Counted from the first letter of the stretch, positions 1 to 10,621 are shown. The stretch: 64,000 nt of DNA from Dendrolimus kikuchii (GCA_019925095.2 CM034394.1:6770272-6834271), one strand, 5' to 3'. Notes: a model not told the origin generated them from the letters alone. Made by a program: numbers and translations.

Positions 1-172
1 TAACAACCTTGAGTTGTGTTCCGGCATTAGTGACCAGGTTCCAGTCTCCCTTAAGAGAGCAGCAGCGCATTTGTAGCAACTTTGGTGTTGCAAATGTCCA
101 TAGGCGATGGTAACCGCTTTCCATCAAGTGGGCCGTCAGCCTGTCTGCTGATCTCCTGCAATAAAAAAAAAA
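1..172 (+). repeat. Repeat A copy 1, cut by window edge
   Basis: This is the 3' part of the most abundant dispersed repeat here (repeat A, about 310 bp when full). It contains the 'aagagagcagcagcgcat' and 'catcaagtgggccgtc' blocks and ends in 'ctgcaat' plus a poly-A run. The tail and the duplications around other copies indicate a poly-A retroposon (SINE or LINE 3' end). The autonomous partner is not identified. Confidence 0.85.
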
Positions 173-179
173 ATCTCTG

Positions 180-349
180 CATTTAATATAATAAGTTATT
201 CGTAAGGTACACCACAACAGAAATATCATTGAATAAATGTCACACACAAAAACAAAAATAACCAAGAAGCGTGTATAAAGTCTAAAAACTTTCTTCGAAA
301 TTAAGTTGTGAAAAAGGATACGGGACTCGAGTCCGTAGACTTGTTAAAA
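180..349 (+). repeat. Retroposon G, 5'-truncated copy
   Basis: It matches the last 170 bases of the 458-bp element read in reverse at 10866-11323: 'ataataagttattcgtaagg', 'gtcacacacaaaaac', 'aaattaagttgtgaaaaagg' and 'gactcgagtccgtag' are shared in the same order. It ends in a poly-A run. No protein is recognised. Confidence 0.7.
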
Positions 350-351
350 AA

Positions 352-428
352 AAACCATAGGTGACGGTAACCACTTACCATCAGGTAGGCCCGTCTACCT
401 GTCTACTGTACTCCAATTATAAAAAAAG
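352..428 (+). repeat. LINE-type 3' tail (family I)
   Basis: A 75-base block 'ggtgacggtaaccacttacc ... tctactgtactcc' ends in poly-A. It resembles the last 75 bases of repeat A and the tails at 33740 and 46930, so several retroposon families share this 3' end. Confidence 0.6.
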
Positions 429-1436
429 CCATACGGATATTGAAGTTCTTCTACACAAATACTAAAAAGATAATCATACTTTACATCATCGCCGCTCCTT
501 AATTCCGTGAAGAATCCTCGCATCTAATTTATTAATATGACATCAAAATGGCTGCCACTTGGCACTTTGCCGACACTAAACTCACGTCTTTGAACAAGGC
601 TTATGTTAGTTGGGCGCCGTTTGCCTAAACACGTTCATTAACTACGTTAAGGCACGGAAACCTTATTTGTTAAGTACCTAAATGTTTCCATAATGAACAA
701 CTTTTTAATCTTAACTATAACCCGCTATTATTACATAATATGTATGGTCATGAATTAACGTTAACATTACTTTAAGGATCCTCTTCCTGGAAAGAGCTGA
801 AAGCAGGGTGTAAACGAAACAACTTTTCATTGGAAATTACTGATCAATAATTTATTAAAATTCACAATTTAAGACTTAACCTTGATGTTTCGTAATTATT
901 TTATGGTTATTTTGAGTTAAAAAAAATAGACCAAATCATCTCCAAATTATTGACATACAGGATATTTATAAAACAAAAAGAAATAATTTCGACGAGTGTT
1001 TTATATCACTTTACTTTATTTTCAACTAACTATTAACCGCGCATATTCGTTCGCATGGAATTTAATTTGCCTTCCGGTGCGGTGACGAGGGTGGCGGCGT
1101 GCGCGTGGGCATATCAATTTTTTTTAAATAAAAGTAGTCTAAGTTACTCCTTATAACATCAGCTATCTGACAGTGAAGATCCTGTCAGAATCGTACCCGG
1201 TATTTCAGAGATTTGTTGGAACAAACAGACAAATAGACAATAATTTTAAATTTGAATTTTTAATATAAGTACCATATATACTTTCATATTCATTCAGTAA
1301 AAAGCTGTTATTTTGATATTACAAACAGACACTTTAATTTTATTTATTTGTATAGATAAAATACTAAGGCATCTGATTAACGACCTCGAGTCTGGAATCA
1401 GTGGAGCGGAAAGAGAGATACTTATAATAAATATAA
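429..1436. other. Unassigned AT-rich stretch
   Basis: I see no convincing gene or repeat. A short GC-richer patch around 1070-1105 has no recognisable coding frame. Short open frames do not resemble any family I know. Confidence 0.4.
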
Positions 1437-1688
1437 TAATATCAGCCCAAAAATATCCCACTGCTGGGCTTGGGCCTCCCATTATAGGGGGGGGGGGGGC
1501 GTATACCCGGTTATCTCGATGTGCAGGTTGCATCACGATGTTTTCCTTCACCGTTATTAGCACGTGGTAATTGTAACAATATGCACATTAGATCAGAAAA
1601 CTGACTAAGCGGTGCATGCGTTCCGGCCAGGTTCGAACCCGCGCCCTCTGAGTTTGGGACGCGTGCACTAGCCATTACGCTACCACGA
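1437..1688 (-). repeat. tRNA-derived SINE, family B copy 1
   Basis: The reverse strand starts with a tRNA-like head (A box near 'tagcgtaatggctag', B box in 'gggttcgaacctgg') and continues with the body found at 44752-45046, including 'catcgtgatgcaacctgcac' and 'gcccagcagtggg'. A 13-base G run (about 1487-1499) is unusual for the family and probably a homopolymer expansion. It is a pol III-type retroposon with no protein. Confidence 0.8.
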
Positions 1689-2002
1689 CTATTTATGATA
1701 CTTAGTTCCTCCTAAATTCTAAAGGACATTGACGTTACCACAAACCTTAATGTAATACAGCCTGGAATTCGATAAAATATAGAATTAGTTTCATTAGATT
1801 CTGCTGTCAGCAAAATAAGTTTTAGTATCCAACGCCGTATCAAAAGTTTAACAAAATTAATTGTATGTAATTAAATAACTTCACACAATCATCATTACGG
1901 TTGATGATATTCAACTCTTGATTTTACGCAACCATTTAGCCGTCAGCATATGATCCAGCCAATTCAAGTTTTGTCGTGACCAGAATTTCTCTACCGGAAT
2001 AT

Positions 2003-3074
2003 TCATTTAATTCCACAATTATTCCTTATATAAAATTCTACATAATTTTGGCATGTAATCAATAAAAAGGATTCCTTCACTATCCTAAAACATTGAGGCC
2101 ATAACTCTGCCAGCGGTAGGAGCATCTCGACATTTTTTAATGGATGGAGAGGATGGTCGTTTCCAAGACATACTTTGTCTTTTAGTTTCAGGATAGAAAT
2201 GGTAGACCAACGTTTCATCCATGGTGACAGAGCAACGACAAACATTATCCGAATCACGCTGGAACATTTCGAGATTACACTTAGAAATTTCCAAACGTCG
2301 CTTTCACGATTTCGTTTGAACGTTACCAAAAGATACCTTTAGGATCTCAGCTATATGTTTTATAATTATTCTTCACTTCAATTCACGGCGGCCTCTGTGG
2401 TTGAGTGGGCTAAGCCTTTGCCGGCCTACCTCACTGCAACGCAGAGGCTCCTGGTTCGATTCCTGGTATAGTAAATTTCGGAAACGTATTTTCTCCGTTA
2501 TTTACTATGGTCTCGCTGTCTGGGATCGGCCCCAGAGTAGTCCGTTGTATATTACCCATAACACAAGCGTAACTTGCTTAATTTTGGGATATACAATGTG
2601 TGTGTTTGTCTGCCGATTATCTGCCGAATATTATTGTAGTTTTAAAGAAATCTTCTTTCTTTCTGTCTTCCAAAACCAGATTGACCAGACTAAGGTTGAA
2701 GGCCGCCCAGAACGTGGGTCATCTTTACAGCTTGATCTTCTACCTCTTTTAAATTGAACCACCCAGTACGCAACCGTAGAGTATGGTACAGCATTATCCC
2801 CTAATGTCTGCTGAATGTCCGAAAAAATATCTTTCGATTCGATTTTTTTCAAGCTGAGATATTTTATCACCGCACGTAACTCACTTTTATCCGTAATTTT
2901 GCGTTTTTAACAACTCGTTATACAAAACAATATATTACGTGCGAACGAACTGACAAAAACAAGTGACAGTTGGCATAAATATTGTGTAATTGACACTCTT
3001 TAATTTGAATATCGAACTTCTCCCAATAAGGTTTTATATATATGCACTTCTAAGAACTTTTTCATTCACCCTGG
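2003..3074 (-). pseudogene. Decayed mariner transposase gene, split by a SINE
   Basis: On the reverse strand the N-terminal helix-turn-helix half lies at about 2894-2680 (motifs AVIKYLSLKK, FKRGRRSS, DDPRSGRPST) and the catalytic half at about 2294-2010 (VTMDETLVYHFYPETKRQS, AGRVMASMF, DSEGILLIDY). These are hallmarks of mariner (IS630/Tc1) DD34D transposases, which cut and paste at TA. The first catalytic Asp is in MDET. The conserved Trp after MASMF is a stop codon, the expected start codon reads ACG (2892-2894), and the region with the later catalytic residues is missing. SINE C1 (2391-2620) sits between the halves in the opposite orientation. A candidate terminal repeat ends at 3074 next to TA ('ccagggtgaatgaaaaagtt' on the reverse strand). 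The gene is non-functional. Confidence 0.85.
2391..2620 (+). repeat. tRNA-derived SINE, family C copy 1
   Basis: A pol III A box (tggttgagtgg, 2398-2408) and B box (ggttcgattcc, 2453-2463) head a body ending in 'tctgccgatta'. Related copies lie at 38610-38741 (reverse), 45232-45460 and 53437-53670. It interrupts the mariner gene. It is not a functional tRNA gene because the cloverleaf continues into a 150-base unrelated tail. Confidence 0.85.
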
Positions 3075-3535
3075 TATTTGTCACTGAATCCCTCCTAAAC
3101 AGACATGTTTATTCTGTTGAATTTTTTGTGTATATTTGAGTAGGTTCCAGGATAGTTTGAATTTAAAATTAGACCCCGTAGGTAATGTTGCGATCACATT
3201 CCTGGTTTTTTTTTATTATCAGGGCAGGATGACGTTTGTTGAATAATGTATTTGATAAACATTAACGGAGGTACACACGTTGAAACTCGATCTGAACTTA
3301 ATTCTACGAAATATGCGTCTGGTCCGAAATAACGAATTAATATTTACAGAAAATGTTTCAACGCGGTTTTTCAATGAAACGAAACTTTTCAAATGTTGTT
3401 TTGTGGATTAACGTTTGCGGTGTTCTCTGTATTACTTTTCATTTACAGTTTGGACCGCAAAAAGGAGCCGCAGATAAAATTTTCCAACCGCGACCTGTAC
3501 TTTAATCATGTATTGATTTTTCGATGATTTAGGAT
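3075..3535. other. Unassigned stretch
   Basis: AT-rich DNA beyond the mariner end. I see no gene or family match. Confidence 0.4.
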
Positions 3536-3537
3536 TT

Positions 3538-3650
3538 TTAAACAAAATTTTACTTTCTGAAGAGGAACTTCTTTTGAATTGCTGTGATTTGAAACTCGAT
3601 GAAACGAAAAAGCGACACTAAAAAGAGATAAACACATAAATCTGTAGGAA
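3538..3650. repeat. Dispersed repeat J copy 1
   Basis: It shares 'gaaacgaaaaagcgac' and 'ctaaaaagagataaacaca', plus a preceding 'aacttcttt' block, with 55070-55170. Two copies show it is dispersed, but neither the type nor the boundaries can be assigned. Confidence 0.6.
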
Positions 3651-3837
3651 TAAGCCTGTGAGAGAATGAGATAGAATACATTATATTTAATCATTTAAAC
3701 ACTATGCTCATACAGATAGAGTGGAAATTTTTGGAAGTTTTTCGTTAATAGTACAAATTTCGTGTTTTAAAGCTTAAATATATTTTAACATAATAATATA
3801 ATACCCACCCCTTATTACACTTTGTTTCAAGGGGTGG

Positions 3838-4010
3838 GAGGGATCCTAAATTTCTGCAAATCAACTTTCGGCACAGCAATATCGAGTGCCAACCTCATTT
3901 TTCCAATTGCGGCATGCAACTATAAAATTGTTTTACTTCATTAAATTAATATGCGTTTAGTGTGTGTCGCCTTTGACAAAGAAACTTTTTTCTTTCTTCT
4001 TCTTCTTTCT
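3838..4010 (+). repeat. Dispersed repeat H copy 1 with TTTC-rich tail
   Basis: The block 'ggcacagcaatatcgagtgccaacctcat' is followed by 'gcggcatgcaa' and, after about 60 bases, by a (TTTC)n-like tail. The same order occurs at 45893-46085 and 53770-53890. The tetranucleotide tail suggests a retroposon. Confidence 0.65.
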
Positions 4011-4177
4011 TTCTATTTCACTCCAACTGCGTGTGAACTGCACATACACACAATTTTTTCCAAGTTTACCTTGTCTCCAACGCGACGACTCATGGCATAC
4101 TTCATACATTTTAATATTTTTGTCGCCTATTGCCTCTCGTTTAGCTACCGCTCATAGTGACAGGGTCATGGATGTTA

Positions 4178-4350
4178 AAAAAAACCGACTTTACTAAAAG
4201 AAAAAAATAAATTTAACAGACTTCTTTCTACAACCTCTTGAAGTCGGTGCCAAGTAGATAAAACAAAAAAAAACAACAACTTTGCAAAATATAGTAATTT
4301 TTATGTTTTGCTTCGCCCCGACTTCACATGTTGTATAAAAAAGTCGGTTA
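4178..4350. mobile_element. Small inverted-repeat element (MITE-like)
   Basis: It is bounded by 'aaccgactttac' on the left and 'aaaaaagtcggtt' on the right, which are inverted copies. Further 'aagtcggtgcc' and 'cgacttcac' motifs lie inside. At about 170 bp it has no coding capacity. The target duplication is unclear. Confidence 0.5.
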
Positions 4351-4399
4351 AATATTTTTCAACACACTTGCTCATAAAGTGGCTCTATGGTCACCGCAA

Positions 4400-4870
4400 T
4401 TAGGCACAGAATGACACCCATTATCAAACTGTGAGTAAAAAACATTATAACTCACTAGTGAGTTATAGATTTTTTTTTAATTTTATTGGTTGAGTTGCTT
4501 TGTTCTTAAAAAAGTTTTTATTCAAAAAAAAAAGATCGTGTTCTATAGAACAAATAAATTAATGTTCCTATTGCTTGCTCATTTCATGCAACTTCTTATT
4601 TAAATAGATAATTTTAACTCGTACGTGTTTAATAAATAAAACTTTCACTCATATATAACTTTTTTTTATCTACTAAATAAAATGAGTTTTTGTTGTTATT
4701 TTATTCACAAGTGTATTGAAAAACGTCGTATGATACACGTGTGTATTGATGATTACCCTCCTCGGCTCTCTTAAGACCCTCGCCTACGGCTCGAGTCTCA
4801 ATGGCGCCTCGGCGGTAATCACCAATGTTACACACTAGTACCATAATGTACTATAATTTTTGCTTTTTCG
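4400..4870. repeat. Palindrome-rich element with CpG-rich core
   Basis: It contains a perfect 22-bp palindrome (4446-4467, centred on 'actcactagtgagt'). It also contains an imperfect hairpin whose arms, 'gtgtgtattgatgattacc' (about 4740) and 'ggtaatcaccaatgttacac' (about 4815), enclose a CpG-rich core with 'ctcgcctacggctcgag'. The layout suggests a fold-back or MITE-type element with no protein. Confidence 0.45.
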
Positions 4871-5087
4871 TGTAAAGTCGGTTTTCTTTGTAATAGTATA
4901 TGCTAATTTTTGAGAACTAATACTTTTTAGCAAAAACATTTCTAAAACAGGAAAATTGGGATGTCTGATCTCGTAGGCCAAGAAACGTTTAGGTTGCCGA
5001 GCCAACGAATCCATTTAATAATGTTCTTCTACTGCCAGAAACGAACAAACACACGGACGCACGTGACGTAAAGTGGTTAACGTCGTC

Positions 5088-5290
5088 TATTGACTTTTGC
5101 AACACCAGGGGTAGTATCAATCCCTTGCTAGCCATTAAGATGGGGTAAAGGGATAGCATAGCGGGGAGTGGGGGAAAATAAAGAGGACATGGGGAAGTAG
5201 GGGAAATGATAAATGGGGGGAAATGGGGAGTGGGGGGGAATGAGGAGTGGGGTAGGGGACTGCTCCTCTGGGTCACACTAGATGTACAAA
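5088..5290 (-). repeat. Family I retroposon fragment with G-rich tract
   Basis: The block 'tattgacttttgcaacacca' followed by 'ttgctagcc' matches the reverse strand of the family also seen at 31135, 33740 and 42003. It is followed by a purine tract (about 5128-5262) of repeated GGGG/GGGGA groups. Open frames across this tract are compositional. Confidence 0.6.
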
Positions 5291-6192
5291 TCATTTCATG
5301 GCTCTACCACGTCTTAAATATCGTCACACAGAAATGTTATTTCCAGGCTTTGAAATTGATGGTCATCGTAATACATATAAACTGAAGCAACTAATCTCGA
5401 TAATCTTCATGTTCATTGCAAATACACGATTTCAGTATGTAGTTCATTTGACCAGAAATAATATCTACAAACGGTCGAGCACACAAGCCCGACGTTAGAT
5501 AAATCATTTCAATAACTACTAGAAGTCCTTAGTCTGAAGCCAGCTGCGTTGAGGTTGAGACCTCTGTACAGATAATAATAATTTCAATTTGCCTAAATAG
5601 GTACAAAACCTTAAAAGATAGTACTAATTCCATAAATTAGTGTCTTCTTACTCTAATACCACATGCTAGAGGTCCTGGTATTTGAATAATCCAATAGAAT
5701 TGACCGAACTCTCCGGCGGGCAACGATAATGTATTCCATTCTATGGATTTCAATAAGTAGGACAAACCCGATCTACATGGTTTTGGTTTAATTTATTTTT
5801 TCCTGAACTGAAAAAATCATGACATTTGAAAGGAATTTATTAGAACTTTCAATTTAGGACTGATTTAAGTTTAAAAATATGTTAAAGACGTTGATTTAAA
5901 TTTATAGACGATTTTTTTATAAATAAACAAAACCGGACTGGTGGCGTCAACTATATGTGAAGCGCTTATTACGAATTAAGGTACCTGCCCACCACACCGG
6001 ATCATACCATGTCCGTACTATGAACGTATCAGGCACGATAAAAAATACGATACGGTCTACTATGCCCACTACAACGTATTAATAGCGTACCATACCCGTG
6101 CTTAACGGGTTTAGTGTCCATAGCACCGTGGCAGCATACGCGCATCATATCCGTGTGCTTCCCGTTCTCTCATTTGTAGTAGTTCACCTGTA
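5291..6192. other. Unassigned stretch
   Basis: No gene is recognised. About 5985-6180 is GC-richer, with repeated short words such as 'cgtaccatacccgtg' and 'gtatcgta'-like motifs. It may be an unidentified repeat, but no second copy is present in this window. Confidence 0.4.
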
Positions 6193-7200
6193 TTTAGAAT
6201 AGAATATACTTTATTGTACAAAAATGCTACACAAAATCAAGAACATTAATATACACGTACAAGTACAATCGGCGGTCTTATCGCCCATGACGATTTCTTC
6301 CAGAAAACCTTTGGATGGAGTATAGAAAAGACAACAAAAGTCGGTAGTTGCTAAACCAGCACTTATACAATAATTTAGTTTATTAATGAATAAATAGTAA
6401 TATATATTATAATATATATACATACATAGATACACATATTATATTATATACATACAAAATTAAACTCTCTGAAAGAGAGTGTCGGGGTGAAGGTAAGGAA
6501 AGGAATGCTCCGGTGGATCGGGCATGTGGAAAGAATGCATGATGAAAGAATGACTAAACAGATATACAATGCAAAAGTGGATGGATGCAGAAGTCGTGGA
6601 AGGCCGCGACACACCTTCCACGATCAAATTGATCGTGTACTAGCAGAAGGTGATGTCAGGAGCCTTAAGAACAGACGAGCGTGCATGACAAGAGTTATGG
6701 ATGTCAAAGAAACAAGTGAGGTGTGTAAGAATAAGCCTGAATGGCGCTCTGTTGTTCGTGCCTACCCGGCAAGGGAACTGGCGTAAAGTTATGTATGTAT
6801 GTACAAAAGTAAACAATAACACTATAGATTGAGATAGTAATCTTTAACTAATCTGTTAAAAAGAAGGTAATGATCGTGTCTGCTTGATGTTTAGTGGTAG
6901 TGCATTCCAGAGTTGAATGGCCTGGACGACAAAAGACTTGTTGTAAAAACTGGTTAACTGGTAAACTGGTATTTAAACAGGTTTCAATGGGCTTAGAACA
7001 GTCATCACACGCGATTAACACCAGCATGCTCCCCGTTTCGCTGCCTGCTCGCATCGGTTTGATAACGTCGCGTGCCATGCACGGAGAGTAGCTGTACATA
7101 CAAAATATTCTCGCCGACAATTGTTGACGGTCCGTGTATGGCACGGATACGCTTCTAGCACTGTCTTGGTATGATATAGTATAGTGGGCAGACACCTTTA
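6193..7200 (-). pseudogene. LINE reverse transcriptase C-terminus and 3' UTR, decayed
   Basis: On the reverse strand, frame-shifted and stop-interrupted coding sequence (about 7190-6850) includes SFYNKSFVVQAIQLWNALPL (20 residues, about 6960-6895), followed by NIKQ. This is typical of the last part of non-LTR retrotransposon ORF2, after the reverse transcriptase. The 3' UTR follows to about 6193, with the hairpin-bearing block near 6270-6320 and an AATAAAG-type end. An RTE fragment (6466-6801) has inserted into the UTR with a near-perfect 13-bp duplication. Only the last part of the element remains; it is 5'-truncated and dead. Confidence 0.7.
6466..6801 (+). mobile_element. RTE-type LINE 3' fragment, copy 1
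   Basis: The readable frame 6487-6786 encodes MLRWIGHVERMHDERMTKQ and RSRGRPRHTFHDQI, the post-RT C-terminal region of RTE-clade LINEs. It ends with 'gaagttatgtatgtatgt', a tetranucleotide tail characteristic of RTE rather than poly-A. Flanks 'tacaaaattaaac' (6453-6465) and 'tacaaaagtaaac' (6802-6814) are a 13-bp target duplication with one mismatch. It is 5'-truncated and so incapable of moving itself. Confidence 0.8.
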
Positions 7201-7507
7201 CAGTTTTTACTGGGCGATTATCATTCCTTACGATTCTTCTTCCATCCTTATAGCAGCCTTAATATAAAAGTATGATTACTATTTCATTCATATATGCCCT
7301 GGGTATAATGCGTTATCAGTGATGCGACATTACATTTTGACAGATAACGTATGTGTATACAATAATGTGGCTATCAGTCAACGGCGTTAGATTTAACTCT
7401 ATGAATAAGGCGCATTTAGCCACAGTCAATATCTTTAATACTATCGCAAGTGCTGTCGCAGCATAAAAGGCAGTCTGTACACGATTAAGGGTACCATAAG
7501 AGAAAAA
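7201..7507. other. Unassigned stretch
   Basis: Nothing recognised between the decayed LINE and repeat A copy 2. Confidence 0.35.
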
Positions 7508-7636
7508 CTGTCCCATGTTTTTTTTTTATTGCAGGAGTTCAGCAGACAGGCAGACGGCCCACTTGATAGAAAGCGGTTACCATCGCCTATGGGCATTTGC
7601 AACACCAAAGATGCTACAAATGCGCTGCTGCTGTTA
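7508..7636 (-). repeat. Repeat A copy 2 (3' end only)
   Basis: The reverse strand carries the last 125 bases of repeat A, ending in 'gaactcctgcaat' plus poly-A. It is 5'-truncated at 'gcagcagcgcatttgtagc'. Confidence 0.8.
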
Positions 7637-7670
7637 TATTTTTGTATAATTTCGGTACATTATTGTGTAG

Positions 7671-7830
7671 TGACAAAAACATCATTCACCATGTTACGTT
7701 CACAAAAAAAAATCATATACCATTTTACATTTACAAACACATCATATATCATTCGAAATTGACAAAAACATCATACAATATGTTACGCTTAAAAAACATC
7801 ATATACCATTTTACGATACATTTTTGTAAA
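7671..7830. repeat. Imperfect tandem repeat, about 34-bp unit
   Basis: The units share the pattern 'acaaaaacatcat', then 'accatgttacg' or 'ataccattttac', repeated about five times (near 7674, 7706, 7735, 7766 and 7794). Units are diverged, so the array is old or formed by slippage. Confidence 0.6.
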
Positions 7831-7865
7831 ATTAGATTAATAATTTTTTGAGAAAAATGGCTACA

Positions 7866-8135
7866 ACATAACATAAATAATACCACTGCTGGACTCGAGC
7901 TTCCCATTTTATAGGGGAAACGGACAGTATACCTGCGACGCTTTTCGAAGGCGGATTGGCGGGCACCACAAATTGGTTATCTCGATGTATTGGCTTCATC
8001 GCGATGTTTACGGTCATCGTTGTAACAATATGCACATTAGGTCAAAAAACTGCCTAAGTGACGCATACTTTCCGGACAGGACTCAAGCCCGGGCCCTTTG
8101 AGTTTGAGACGCGAGAACGCTAACCACATAACCCT
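7866..8135 (-). repeat. tRNA-derived SINE, family B copy 2
   Basis: The reverse strand shows the same body as 44752-45046 ('catcgagataacc', 'atcgcgatg', 'taatgtgcatattgttac') and a decayed tRNA-like head near 8080-8130. It has an extra segment around 7935-7965 relative to copy 1. Confidence 0.7.
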
Positions 8136-8491
8136 ACATAATAATTATTATGTTGAATATAGGATATGCAAACTGCCGACATTCTTACTTGCCTTGCTCA
8201 CGTCTTTCCAGCTTGCTGCCACGAATGTAGGCATAGTGATATTGACGCACGCATAAACTTATTCTACTAAAATCTATCTGGAACAAGATTATCAACTAAC
8301 ACCACTAAATAATAATTACTGTAATATACCTAATGAGGAATTACGTTTACGTAATAAGTCCCTCGTAATTAATTCGCCGTATCGATCTTTAACATTGAAC
8401 TTGATTACATGAGTTCAAACAAAGCTGTGGTAATTAGATGTACAATGTAATCAATTCTCAGAACAATTACTAACACTATAGACATTGTCTA
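8136..8491. other. Unassigned stretch
   Basis: AT-rich; nothing recognised. Confidence 0.35.
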
Positions 8492-9366
8492 TCTATATAT
8501 ACTAATATATAAAGCTGAAGAGGAACTCAGGAACTTCTTACCAGTCTGATTTGAAAAATTCTTTCAATTAGATATCCAATTTATCGAGGAAGGCTATAGG
8601 CTATATATCATCACGCTAAGACCAATAGAAGCGGAGCACCAATGAAGAATATTTCAAAATCGGGATTATTTTTCCTTTTGAGAGCTCCTGCTGCGTAAAC
8701 GGTTAAAGCTTCACAAAAATCATGTGTGACAGAATTGTTCCCCTTTAAATGTTCTAAAAAAAAATCCGCAACGGCATATGTCTATCTTTTAAGGTTGGCT
8801 CACTAAAACCTTTTTTATGCTAACCAAATTTGTTCTAAAATAATGCATTAATTGCGAAGGTTTTTTTATAAACACGATATTAATCCTTATCCAAATAAAA
8901 TACGGTATTCATCACAAATATTTAATTTAAAACAAAATTGCCATTTACATCATTCGATTTCAATGAATATCTTAAGAGATATTTTTTTTGGGCAGACGGC
9001 CCACTTGATGGAAAGCGGTTACCATCGCCTATGGACATTTGCAACACCAAAGTTGCTACAAATGCGCTGCTGCTCTCTTAAGGGAGACTGGAACCTGGTT
9101 ACTAATGCCGGAACACAACTCAAGGTTGTTATGGCGACATACTTTAGACCAGGGGTGGTAGCCATCCAGTCGGGCAAATGCCCTACCACCTGGCTGTGGG
9201 TTGTTAAGTCGCCTCTTACGACAGGCCGCCCGGCCGCAGGAAATTGTATTCTTTCTCCGTTCCTGCACGGATAAGAGATATCGCAGTTTTAAAATAATAT
9301 CGCAGTGAAATTAGCGTTAGCCCAAAGTAACTATTCCACGCGGATAAAGTCGAGGGCAGAAGCTAG
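8492..9366 (+). mobile_element. Helitron-like non-autonomous element with nested repeat A
   Basis: It starts after an A with 'tctatatatactaatata' and ends 'gggcagaagctag' followed by T, fitting Helitron insertion between A and T with 5' TC and 3' CTAG. A GC-rich sub-terminal block (9336-9356) precedes CTAG. Repeat A copy 3 (8993-9271) has inserted inside with a 10-bp duplication. No Rep/helicase coding is present. The Helitron assignment rests on termini only. Confidence 0.55.
8993..9271 (-). mobile_element. Repeat A copy 3 with target-site duplication
   Basis: This near full-length copy in reverse has its 5' end 'ccgtgcaggaacgg' at 9271. Flanks 'taagagatat' at 8983-8992 and 9272-9281 are an exact 10-bp duplication. 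That defines repeat A's 5' end and shows it moves as a unit. This copy lacks the usual 'tgtctgctgaactcctgc' before the A-run. Confidence 0.85.
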
Positions 9367-9606
9367 TAATATTATAAAAAGGTAAGATTTTTATTTTGTA
9401 TGTTTGTAACGAATAAACTCCAAAACTACTGGACCGATTACAAATTTTTTTTCACCGTTAGAATGTTACATTATCCTTGAATAACAGGCTATATCAATTA
9501 CTAGAAAAAATTAGGGATCTCTACTAAAACTTCAATAATGCAACCCAAGAGCTTAAAAAATTAGGCATAAACCACCCGTACGACGCCAGAACGGGCGGGC
9601 CGCTAG
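9367..9606 (+). mobile_element. Short Helitron-like element abutting the previous one
   Basis: It begins 'taatattataaaaagg' directly after the CTAG of the upstream element and ends 'gggcgggccgctag' before T. The internal 'aaaactactggaccgatt' and 'taggctatat'-like words match the element at 48005-48320. It is non-coding, 240 bp. Confidence 0.5.
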
Positions 9607-9663
9607 TCTATAATCTTGTAAAATTCTAAAATACCGTGTCTGTATGTACACTGAAGCTATATA

Positions 9664-9965
9664 AAAAAACAACCGGAATACACTATATAAACGATCAAGA
9701 ACACGACGTATTTTTTTTTAGTTTTCTTGTCTGTTTGTTTGGAATTCACGTCAAAACTACTAGGCCGATTTCGATAGGGTTTTCACTGATCTAGATCAAA
9801 TTGTATATAAAATGTGTGATATTTTTTATCCTAGGAATCCCGCAGAAATTTTCCCGGGAGCGGTTTTTAGTTTTTCGGGTGCATAAAAATTAGCTTATTC
9901 CGACACAGTTTTCACTAAAACTTTCACGTAAATCCCGCGGGAAATTCAATTCATAATATATAATT
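9664..9965 (+). mobile_element. Helitron-like family F copy 1, 3'-truncated
   Basis: It shares 'actatataaacga', 'cttgtctgtttg', 'aaaactactaggccgat' and 'aaaaattagcttattccgac' in order with the reverse strands of 49275-49740 and 58198-58650. It stops after 'aaatcccgcggga', without the CTAG end. No protein. Confidence 0.6.
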
Positions 9966-10192
9966 GTGAGTGAAATCAAAGTCTAATGCTCATATTAGAC
10001 ATTAATAAAATTGAGTCAATTTAGTTAAAAAAACGCACAACTAAAAGCACATTACAATATTCAATGAAATTGAATAAATCAATTTTGTGTTTACCTACAT
10101 AAATCACTTTAGTTGCTTCATCCAAATTGAAAGACAGAAATGATACCTTATATTTCTATTGTTTCAGATGAGTCACAAGTACCTACATATAT

Positions 10193-10440
10193 TCATCATC
10201 ATCATCTGTTTTTTCTTTCAAATTCTCCCAATTATTTCAGAGTCAGCACAATATGCCTTTTCCTTCTATAGTCGTCTATTGTGACATACATCCTCAGTCA
10301 TCCTCACCATAAACCATCATGTTATCCTTCACACAATCCATTATCACCCGAGCTTTAAATTCCGGTTATTTTCGGAGTGTTTGCTTCGAATCCCGAAGTA
10401 CGCTTATCTACTTTTTCTTTTTCACTTCGCGTAGTCTTCA
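10193..10440 (-). pseudogene. RTE-type LINE C-terminal fragment (second family), decayed
   Basis: The reverse strand near 10330-10230 aligns with the better-kept fragment at 60328-60470 ('tgtgaaggataacatgat', 'ggaaaaggcatattgtgc', 'aataattgggagaa') but has stops in frame. It ends in (GAT)n at about 10197-10210, a short-repeat tail like RTE elements. Dead remnant. Confidence 0.6.
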
Positions 10441-10621
10441 GTATCCCTTTTTTTAAGCTAATTTGTACGTCAGAAGTTCAAACCAGCCCTACTTGCTGTT
10501 CTCTTTACAGCTCTACATCGCATATTTCACACTAAACAGTCAAGTTTTTCAACATAAAGACTTTGAACCAGATTGCTTACAGATAATTGAGCGTTTGGCA
10601 TAAACTATTTACATAATTGTA

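Noticed and set aside
2391..2463. Possible tRNA gene from A and B boxes
   Set aside because: The boxes belong to a 230-bp SINE with four copies; no complete cloverleaf with acceptor pairing is visible.
7671..7830. CRISPR-like or regulatory tandem array
   Set aside because: Units are contiguous and diverged, with no spacers and no cas genes; simple tandem duplication is enough.
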